Of a stretch of 19,998 nt of DNA, positions 14,823 through 19,998 are shown in pieces. Origin of the DNA: Clostridia bacterium (GTDB lineage Bacteria; Bacillota_A; Clostridia; Oscillospirales; CAG-272); contig JAFQLN010000072.1 of NCBI GenBank assembly GCA_017414585.1, forward strand, positions 1 through 19,998, given 5' to 3'. The translations under genes were made by a program, and so were the position numbers. How positions within the stretch are numbered: the first letter of the stretch is position 1; every line of letters begins with the position of its first letter. Below the pieces are notes generated by a model. The model saw nothing but the letters and a program-made list of their open reading frames with translations. It ran no database searches and was not told where the DNA came from.

Positions 14823-15662
14823 ATGGCAGATAAAAACGAATGTACGCATGATTGTTCCACGTGCAGTGCCAACTGTTCTTCCAGAAAAGGAGAACCGCAG
14901 TACGACGCACCGCATAAGGACTCCCATATCAAACACGTGATCGGTGTCGTTTCCGGCAAAGGCGGCGTCGGCAAGTCCATTGTCACCTCCATGCTGGCAA
15001 CCGTCATGCAGAGACGCGACTATCAGTGCGCGATTCTTGACGCGGACGTAACCGGTCCGTCCATTCCGAAGGCGTTCAGCACCAAGGGAGATATTCTCTC
15101 CACCGGCGACGGACTTCTCCCGCTGGCTACCAAGACCGGTATCAAGATGATTTCCGTCAACCTTCTTCTCGAAGAAGAAACCCGTCCCGTTGTATGGCGC
15201 GGTCCCGTCATCGCCGGCACGGTCAAGCAGTTCTGGACCGATGTGATCTGGGGCGATGTGGACTATATGTTCATCGACTGTCCTCCGGGAACCGGCGACG
15301 TTCCGCTGACCGTATTCCAGTCCATCAAACTCGACGGCATCATTATCGTAACCACTCCGCAGGATCTCGTCTCCATGATCGTCGGCAAAGCTGTCAATAT
15401 GGCGGCGCTGATGAACATTCCGGTTGTGGGACTGATTGAAAATATGTCCTATGTCAAGTGCCCGGACTGCGGCAAGGAACTGCACGTATTCGGCGAATCC
15501 AAGGCGGAAGCTGTCTGCGACCAGTACGGCATTCCCTTTATCGGACGGATGCCGATCGACGCGAAGCTCGCATCTCTCATCGACCACGGTGTAATCGAGC
15601 TTATGGAAAACGATTATCTTGAATCCGCTGCTGATGCAGTAACGGCATTCTGTGATAAATAA
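14823..15662 (+). CDS. mrp: Mrp/NBP35-like P-loop ATPase, Fe-S cluster carrier
   Basis: Mrp/ApbC/NBP35 proteins carry and transfer Fe-S clusters, using a deviant Walker A ATPase. The 279-residue product has KGGVGKS (46-52), the DADVTGPSIP switch block, and FIDCPPGTGD. It also has the C-terminal cluster-bridging CPDC (Cys213, Cys216). A second Cys group at the N-terminus (C7, C11, C14, C18) replaces the MIP18-like domain of longer bacterial Mrp proteins and resembles the N-terminal cluster site of NBP35. AAAGGAA precedes ATG 14823. Its position directly ahead of a [2Fe-2S] subunit and a hydrogenase homologue suggests it serves their cluster assembly, which is inference. Confidence 0.93.
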   Translation: MADKNECTHDCSTCSANCSSRKGEPQYDAPHKDSHIKHVIGVVSGKGGVGKSIVTSMLATVMQRRDYQCAILDADVTGPSIPKAFSTKGDILSTGDGLLPLATKTGIKMISVNLLLEEETRPVVWRGPVIAGTVKQFWTDVIWGDVDYMFIDCPPGTGDVPLTVFQSIKLDGIIIVTTPQDLVSMIVGKAVNMAALMNIPVVGLIENMSYVKCPDCGKELHVFGESKAEAVCDQYGIPFIGRMPIDAKLASLIDHGVIELMENDYLESAADAVTAFCDK

Positions 15663-15699
15663 ATCAGTCAATAATATTATCAGGAGGATATAAAGCTCT

Positions 15700-16197
15700 A
15701 TGAAAAAACCTATGACAACCGTTGCATTCAAGGGAACCGCTGAACAGCAGGCTGCTCTTGACGCAGTCATCGCTGCGAACAAGGATCAGAAGGGCGCGCT
15801 TATGCCGATCCTTCAGCAGGCACAGGATATCTACGGCTACCTTCCCGAAGAAGTACAGCGCTACATCGCGAAGGCTTTGGATATTCCGTACTCCGAAGTA
15901 TTCGGCGTTGTTACCTTCTATGCGCAGTTCCTGCTCAACCCGAAGGGACAGCATCCTGTAGCAGTATGTCTCGGTACCGCCTGCTACGTTAAGGGCTCCG
16001 GTATCATCATGGACAAGCTCGAAACTCTTCTCGGCATTCCCAACGGCGGTATTACCGAAGACCTCAAGTTCAGCCTTGACGCTACCCGCTGCATCGGTGC
16101 CTGCGGTCTTGCTCCCGTTCTCACCATCGGTGAAGACGTATACGGCAGACTCGAACCCAATATGCTGGAAGGCATTCTTGCTAAGTACAAGGCGTAA
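15700..16197 (+). CDS. NuoE/HndA-like [2Fe-2S] subunit of NAD(P)-linked hydrogenase
   Basis: This 165-residue thioredoxin-fold protein carries the NuoE-family cluster ligands in the classic spacing: C90-x4-C95 (CLGTACYVKGSG) and C131-x3-C135 (CIGACGLAPV). The PILQQAQDIYGYLP and VFGVVTFYAQF blocks are also typical. In anaerobes with [FeFe]-hydrogenase the homologue is HydC of the bifurcating HydABC complex or HndA of NADP-reducing hydrogenase, passing electrons from the flavoprotein subunit. Complex I is less likely because no nuo genes are nearby. AGGAGG lies 12 bases before ATG 15700, a rather long spacing. The expected NuoF-like partner is not in the window and would lie to the right of it. 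Confidence 0.88.
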   Translation: MKKPMTTVAFKGTAEQQAALDAVIAANKDQKGALMPILQQAQDIYGYLPEEVQRYIAKALDIPYSEVFGVVTFYAQFLLNPKGQHPVAVCLGTACYVKGSGIIMDKLETLLGIPNGGITEDLKFSLDATRCIGACGLAPVLTIGEDVYGRLEPNMLEGILAKYKA

Positions 16198-16207
16198 ATT
16201 CACATAT

Positions 16208-16263
16208 CCGGCACATAGAGCGGAGAAATCCGCAGCATATATTTTTTACTGCCGGAAAGGCAG
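16208..16263 (+). other. Overlapping alternative hairpins before the first DRTGG gene
   Basis: GCGGA-GAAA-TCCGC (16220-16233) is a GNRA-capped hairpin inside an outer stem CCGGCA (16208-16213)/TGCCGG (16250-16255). The right arm of the outer stem is also part of CTGCC-GGAAA-GGCAG (16249-16263), so the two folds exclude each other. The second ends four bases before the GGGG ribosome binding site (16267-16270). The T-run at 16242-16247 follows the inner stem after eight bases. Confidence 0.5.
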
Positions 16264-16275
16264 AATGGGGTAAAC

Positions 16276-16629
16276 ATGAAAATCAGTGAAATCAGAGATT
16301 ACCTTGGCGCCGAACTGCTCTGCGGGGAGGAAAGTCTGGAACATGACGTTGCTTCCGCGTGCTGCAGTGATATGATGAGCGATGTGCTTGCCTATGTAAA
16401 GGATCAGGGCGTTCTCATCACGGGGCTCCTCAACTCTCAGGTCATCCGCACCGCCAATATGATGGATATGGTGTGCGTTGTCTTTGTGAGAAGCAAGACA
16501 CCCACTGAGGACATGATCGAACTTGCGAGAGAATGCGGGATGGTAGTTATGCGATCATCTCTGCGCGCATATGAAGCAAGCGGAATTCTTTACAGCAAGG
16601 GACTGGGCAGGTGTGTTGCCGATGTCTGA
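16276..16629 (+). CDS. DRTGG-domain protein, hydrogenase-linked
   Basis: A 117-residue protein that looks like a lone DRTGG domain: MKISEIRDYLGAELLCGEES at the start, a central VLITGLLNSQVIRTANMMD, and VCVVFVRSKTPTEDMIELAR towards the end. DRTGG domains occur as regulatory modules in CBS-domain proteins, phosphotransacetylase and related proteins; nucleotide binding is suspected but unproven. Small DRTGG proteins next to HATPase, PHP and [Fe]-hydrogenase-like genes recur in Clostridia and Thermotogae. The name-giving residues are not conserved here, so the call rests on overall pattern and context. It overlaps the next gene by eight bases, which suggests translational coupling. Confidence 0.75.
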   Translation: MKISEIRDYLGAELLCGEESLEHDVASACCSDMMSDVLAYVKDQGVLITGLLNSQVIRTANMMDMVCVVFVRSKTPTEDMIELARECGMVVMRSSLRAYEASGILYSKGLGRCVADV

Positions 16630-17044
16630 AGCGATTAAATTCCATTTTGATGTAGACGGCGAGAATTTTTCCTCAGCCGGCGAAGCTTCCGTGGTAGTCA
16701 AAAAGAAACTGCGGCAGCTCGGCTATCCGCCGGATGTAATTCGTAAAGTATCAATAGCCATGTATGAAGGTGAGATCAATATGGTCATCCACGCAGACGG
16801 GGGCAGTGCCGATGTCGAAGTGCTGGAGGACGAAATTGTGATCATTCTGAGCGACCGCGGCCCGGGAATTCCGAACGTGGAGCTCGCCATGCAGGAAGGC
16901 TTCTCCACCGCCCGCGACAATATCCGTGCACTCGGATTCGGCGCAGGCATGGGACTTCCGAACATGAAGAAGTATACGGATTATATGCACATTGATACTG
17001 AAGTCGGTGTCGGTACTACGATTACCATGAAAGTCAACCTTTGA
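16622..17044 (+). CDS. RsbW-like ATP-binding protein (anti-sigma/serine kinase type)
   Basis: This 140-residue protein is a HATPase_c domain of the GHKL family, close to SpoIIAB/RsbW anti-sigma kinases. The N-box is AMYEGEINMVIHA (Glu, Asn and His present), the G1 box is DRGPGIPN, and the G2 region is GFGAGMGLPNMKK. There is no dimerisation or receiver domain. Start ATG 16622 gives MSEAIKFHFDVDG; an in-frame ATG at 16571 lies inside the DRTGG gene and is less likely. It sits directly before the sensory-hydrogenase homologue, so it is a candidate output kinase, but no sigma factor or antagonist (STAS) gene is visible. Confidence 0.85.
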   Translation: MSEAIKFHFDVDGENFSSAGEASVVVKKKLRQLGYPPDVIRKVSIAMYEGEINMVIHADGGSADVEVLEDEIVIILSDRGPGIPNVELAMQEGFSTARDNIRALGFGAGMGLPNMKKYTDYMHIDTEVGVGTTITMKVNL

Positions 17045-17073
17045 CTGCGTCCCCCTCAGCAGAGATCATGTCG

Positions 17074-17127
17074 GGAATCTTTGTCGGAAAGATTCCGTGA
17101 GCGGGATGGTTTAAAATGATTCCGCTC
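17074..17127 (+). other. Two consecutive hairpins before the sensory-hydrogenase gene
   Basis: Hairpin one is a perfect nine-pair stem, GGAATCTTT (17074-17082) with AAAGATTCC (17088-17096) and loop GTCGG. Hairpin two, GAGCGGGAT (17099-17107) with ATTCCGCTC (17119-17127), has one G-U and ends directly at the GGAGG ribosome binding site (17128-17132). No T-run follows either, so translational control or mRNA processing is more likely than termination. Confidence 0.55.
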
Positions 17128-17138
17128 GGAGGTACATA

Positions 17139-18509
17139 ATGGCAACCGAATATAAGCATTCCGTTTCACTGGAAGTCAGCAAATGTAAGGGATGTACCAC
17201 CTGCCTCAAGCGCTGTCCCACGGAGGCAATCCGTATCCGCGACGGGCGGGCTGTCATTAACTCGGATCGCTGTATAGACTGCGGTCAATGCATCAGAGTT
17301 TGCCCTTATAAAGCGAAAAAAGCAACCCACGACAGTCTTGACTGCATCAGCAAGTACAAGTATACGGTCGCTCTTCCCGCGCCTTCTCTCTACGGACAGT
17401 TCGACAACATGGACAATATCGGCTATATTATCCGGGGACTTCTCGACCTCGGATTCGATGATGTCTTTGAAGTCGCCTGCGCCGCGGAGCTTGTATCGGC
17501 TTACACCAGACTGTATGTAAAAAGAAAAGATGTAAAAAAACCGGTTATCAGTTCGGCTTGTCCCGCAATTTCGAGAATTATCAGCATGAATTATCCCTTC
17601 CTCTGTGAAAATATCATGCCGATTCTTCCTCCGGTTGACATTGCGGCGGCTCTCGCAAGAGAAAAAGCGAAAAAAGAACATCCGGAGCTTACGGATGAGG
17701 ATATCGGGATTGTGTTCATCTCTCCCTGTCCCGCCAAGGTCAGCTACGTGAAGAACGATTTTGCCGGTGAGCGAAACTATATTGATGAGGTGATCTCTCT
17801 CAGAGATGTGTATTTCGCTCTGCTCGACGTCATGAAAAAGCGTGAGGATGAGCCCCTCGAAACCACTGAATCCGGTATGATCGGGATCGGCTGGGCTTCC
17901 ACGGGCGGAGAATCCTCGGCAATTTTCAACGAGCATTATCTGGCTGCGGACGGTATTGAAAACTGCATCCGCGTGCTTGATCAGATTGACAATTCCGATA
18001 TCACCGGTCTCGATTTCGTTGAGCTGAATGCCTGTGACGGCGGCTGCGTCGGCGGTGCAATGACCGTGACCAACCCCTATATCGCAAAGGCAAGACTTCA
18101 GACTCTCAAACGCTATCTCCCCGTATCCCCGAACCGTCCGGCAAGCGAATGGATTCCCGATAAGTTCTTCAATGAGAACGTCGTCGAGTACGTCCCCACC
18201 AACCTGCTTTCCGAAGACAGAAAAGAGGCGCGGCGGATGATGAGCGATATCGAAGCGATTACGGAAACCCTTCCGAAAATCGACTGCGGATCGTGCGGCG
18301 CACCCACCTGCATGGCTTTTGCCGAAGACATTGTCAAAGGCGAAACCACCGCGGACGAATGCACCGTGATCATGCGGATGCTGTTCCACGAATACCTCGA
18401 ACAGCGGAAGGATAAATCCATCCTCGACAAAATCGCGGCGATGAAACAGGGGCAGGACGCCGAAACGGCAAAAGCCCCGGAACAAACAAAAACTACAGCG
18501 GAGGAATGA
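17139..18509 (+). CDS. Putative sensory [FeFe]-hydrogenase homologue (group D/HydS-like)
   Basis: 456 residues. An N-terminal 2x[4Fe-4S] ferredoxin (C16, C19, C22, C26; C45, C48, C51, C55) is followed by an [FeFe]-hydrogenase large-subunit core. All four H-cluster cysteines are present but in altered motifs: L1 SSACPAI (C141), L2 SPCPAKV (C197) and L3 NACDGGCVGG (C299, C303). The L1 position of the proton-relay cysteine is Ala140, and L2 and L3 lack the usual Met residues. A C-terminal [4Fe-4S] domain has C383, C386, C391 and C408 (DCGSCGAPTC). No PAS domain is present, unlike group C HydS. This is the pattern of slow, presumably H2- or redox-sensing enzymes, not of catalytic HydA. A final Lys/Ala/Glu tail is disordered. 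GGAGG precedes ATG 17139; the next gene starts four bases after the stop. Confidence 0.88.
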   Translation: MATEYKHSVSLEVSKCKGCTTCLKRCPTEAIRIRDGRAVINSDRCIDCGQCIRVCPYKAKKATHDSLDCISKYKYTVALPAPSLYGQFDNMDNIGYIIRGLLDLGFDDVFEVACAAELVSAYTRLYVKRKDVKKPVISSACPAISRIISMNYPFLCENIMPILPPVDIAAALAREKAKKEHPELTDEDIGIVFISPCPAKVSYVKNDFAGERNYIDEVISLRDVYFALLDVMKKREDEPLETTESGMIGIGWASTGGESSAIFNEHYLAADGIENCIRVLDQIDNSDITGLDFVELNACDGGCVGGAMTVTNPYIAKARLQTLKRYLPVSPNRPASEWIPDKFFNENVVEYVPTNLLSEDRKEARRMMSDIEAITETLPKIDCGSCGAPTCMAFAEDIVKGETTADECTVIMRMLFHEYLEQRKDKSILDKIAAMKQGQDAETAKAPEQTKTTAEE

Positions 18510-18512
18510 CGG

Positions 18513-18842
18513 ATGACTCTTTCCGAATTGTGTGAAAAACTCCCGCTTCGGATCGTAACGGGAGAAACCACGGGCGAATTCAGCGGCGTTTACGCGGGGG
18601 ATCTTCTCAGCCGTGCAATGAGCCATGTGAAATTTGAAAACCTGTGGATCACCATTATGGCGAACACCAATGTGGTCGCAGTGGCAAGCCTGACGGAAGC
18701 GGCTGCAGTTATCCTTGCGGAAGGCGTTGAACTCCTTCCCGAAGCTCTGGATGCCGCAGAAGAGAACGGTATTACCGTTCTTGCGTCGGACATGACCGTC
18801 TACGAACTCTGCGTCCGGATCAACGAAATTCTTGCTGTATGA
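18513..18842 (+). CDS. Second DRTGG-domain protein
   Basis: A 109-residue protein with the same plan as the one at 16276: a short N-terminal helix (TLSELCEKL), a strand-rich middle (LWITIMANTNVVAVASLTEA) and a C-terminal Asp-Met-Thr-Tyr-Glu helix (ASDMTVYELCVRINEIL). The two copies flank the ATPase and hydrogenase genes and may form a heteromer, which is a guess. GGAGG at the end of the previous gene serves as its ribosome binding site. Its stop codon overlaps the next start (ATGA, 18839-18842). No catalytic residues are recognisable. Confidence 0.75.
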   Translation: MTLSELCEKLPLRIVTGETTGEFSGVYAGDLLSRAMSHVKFENLWITIMANTNVVAVASLTEAAAVILAEGVELLPEALDAAEENGITVLASDMTVYELCVRINEILAV

Positions 18843-19582
18843 GCCGGTATTTCTGCGATCTGCATGTACATTCCTGTCTCTCTCCCTGCGGCGATGACGA
18901 AATGACCCCTGCGAATATAGCCGGTATGGCAGTCGTCAACGGACTCGGCATTGTCGCGCTGACCGACCATAATTCATCGAAAAACTGTCCCGCATTCTTT
19001 GCACAGGCGAAACGGCTCGGTATCGTTCCGGTCGCCGGTATGGAACTGACAACGGCGGAGGATATCCATGTCGTGTGTCTGTTCAGGGAACTCAGCGACG
19101 CGATGAAATTTGATAAGTTCGTGGAGGAGAGACGCCCGGCAATCAAAAACAAACCCGAAATATTCGGACACCAGCAGATCCGAGACGAAAACGACGAAAT
19201 CTGCGGAGAAGAGGAGATTCTCCTCATCAACGCATCGTCCCTGTCGCTTGAAGAAGCGTATGAGGAAGTTCATAAGCGCGGCGGTGTGTGCTATCCGGCA
19301 CATATCGACCGGCAGTCGAACGGAATCATCGCCATGCTCGGTACATTTCCCGAAGATCCGGCGTTTACGGCTTACGAGCTGAACGATGCCGATTCGGATG
19401 CCGAATATAGGGAAAAATTCCCGATTATTCAGAATCTTTCACGTGCGGTATCCTCCGATGCCCATGTCCTGTGGGATATTTCCGAAGCGAAATTCTCATT
19501 GGAACTGGATGACGAGCCGTATTCGTCGTCGAAGGTGCGCAATGCGCTGATTGACTATCTCCTTGCAAAAGACAATCTTTGA
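18839..19582 (+). CDS. PHP-domain metal-dependent phosphoesterase
   Basis: PHP-domain proteins hydrolyse phosphate esters with a two- or three-metal centre. The 247-residue product has the first His pair in DLHVHSCLSPCGDDEM (residues 7-22), the second motif ALTDHNSSKN, Glu in GMELTTAEDIHV, and a C-terminal SSDAHVLWDI carrying the last metal ligands (Asp-Ala-His). The middle segment HIDRQSNG adds another His. All ligand positions seen in the family are kept, so an active enzyme is expected. Its substrate is unknown. Overlap with the DRTGG gene by four bases and 17 bases to the next gene indicate co-transcription. Confidence 0.88.
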   Translation: MSRYFCDLHVHSCLSPCGDDEMTPANIAGMAVVNGLGIVALTDHNSSKNCPAFFAQAKRLGIVPVAGMELTTAEDIHVVCLFRELSDAMKFDKFVEERRPAIKNKPEIFGHQQIRDENDEICGEEEILLINASSLSLEEAYEEVHKRGGVCYPAHIDRQSNGIIAMLGTFPEDPAFTAYELNDADSDAEYREKFPIIQNLSRAVSSDAHVLWDISEAKFSLELDDEPYSSSKVRNALIDYLLAKDNL

Positions 19583-19599
19583 ATTTAAGGTGAAAAATC

Positions 19600-19998
19600 A
19601 TGGATGAATTATCTCTGTATGTTCTCGACATAACCATGAATTCGGTGCGTGCAGGCGCGACGGAAATTTCCATTGACCTGTGTGAAGAAGGCGAGTGGCT
19701 GACCTTCACCGTAACCGATAACGGCTGCGGCATGACCGAAGAACAGGTGAAGCGCCTGACAGATCCCTTTTTCACAACACGCAAAACCAGAAAGGTGGGG
19801 CTTGGCATCCCGTTTCTGACCATGCTGGCGGAAATGACGGGCGGTAGCGTGACAGTGAAATCCATTCATGAATCGGTCAGCGAGAATCACGGGACAACCA
19901 CATCGGCGAAATTCGGACGGAATCACATCGACTTCGTCCCGCTCGGCGATATCATTGAAACCGTGAAGACGCTCATTCAGGGCTCGCCGGAGGTGAAT
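19600..19998 (+). CDS. Histidine-kinase-type ATP-binding protein, N-terminal part (cut by window end)
   Basis: An open frame from ATG 19600 to the last base gives 133 codons without a stop. It reads MDELSLYVLDITMNSVRAGA at the start, then the GHKL boxes: N-box-like DITMNSV, G1 DNGCGM, F-box DPFFTT and G2 VGLGIPF. There is no phospho-acceptor (DHp) domain before the ATPase domain, so it is not a full sensor kinase. TAAGGTGA precedes the ATG. Together with the RsbW-like gene this makes two ATPase modules in one cluster. The C-terminus and any further domain are outside the window. Confidence 0.85.
   Translation, partial: MDELSLYVLDITMNSVRAGATEISIDLCEEGEWLTFTVTDNGCGMTEEQVKRLTDPFFTTRKTRKVGLGIPFLTMLAEMTGGSVTVKSIHESVSENHGTTTSAKFGRNHIDFVPLGDIIETVKTLIQGSPEVN

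Noticed and set aside
15700..16197. Complex I NuoE
   Set aside because: No other nuo genes are present; the hydrogenase-type neighbours favour HydC/HndA.
17166..18626. Long open frame on the minus strand opposite the hydrogenase homologue
   Set aside because: It mirrors the codon bias of the real gene and contains no known motif.

Overview
The window reads as a piece of an anaerobic Clostridia chromosome (Bacillota, probably Oscillospirales or a relative). The grounds are a moderately high-GC genome with Gram-positive style ribosome binding sites and consensus sigma-A promoters, a complete ECF transporter module (EcfA1-EcfA2-EcfT) with a TPP-riboswitch-controlled ThiT, a ClpE-type Clp ATPase, a DUF5711-CvpA pair, and an [FeFe]-hydrogenase signalling cluster. 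Almost every gene is on the + strand; only the first 46 bases carry the start of a minus-strand gene. I see no insertion sequence, prophage, tRNA, rRNA or CRISPR array.

Layout. (1) 1-956: start of a GDS(L)/SGNH hydrolase on the minus strand, a repeat-rich divergent intergenic region, and an XRE regulator with a four-helix membrane domain. (2) 957-1979: consensus promoter, TPP riboswitch, terminator, thiT, strong terminator. (3) 2022-14613: a long unidirectional run with a consensus promoter at its head and its only clear terminator at its end: ruvC, a class I SAM methyltransferase, ecfA1, ecfA2, ecfT, truA, a DUF5711 protein, a CvpA-like protein, a ClpE-like ATPase and a 934-residue P-type ATPase homologue. 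(4) 14690-19998: a new promoter and structured leader, then mrp/NBP35-like Fe-S carrier, a NuoE/HndA-like [2Fe-2S] subunit, a DRTGG-domain protein, an RsbW-like ATPase/kinase, a putative sensory [FeFe]-hydrogenase homologue, a second DRTGG-domain protein, a PHP-domain phosphoesterase and a second histidine-kinase-type ATPase cut by the window end.

How they work together. ThiT is a substrate-binding subunit that would use the EcfA1/A2/T energising module encoded 2 kb downstream; the riboswitch shuts thiT off when thiamine pyrophosphate is plentiful. The last cluster looks like a hydrogen/redox sensing unit next to genes of an NAD(P)-linked bifurcating hydrogenase, whose NuoF-like and catalytic subunits would lie beyond the right edge. 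Mrp may load Fe-S clusters on these proteins.

The most unusual item is the P-type ATPase homologue (11743-14547). It is full length with the usual membrane helices and no frameshift, but the TGE, PEGLP, DKTGT, KGAP, TGD and GDGxND motifs are all altered at once and the phosphorylated aspartate is gone. It appears to be a pseudo-ATPase kept as an intact protein. Second in interest is the sensory-hydrogenase module, whose output path is not evident from its genes.
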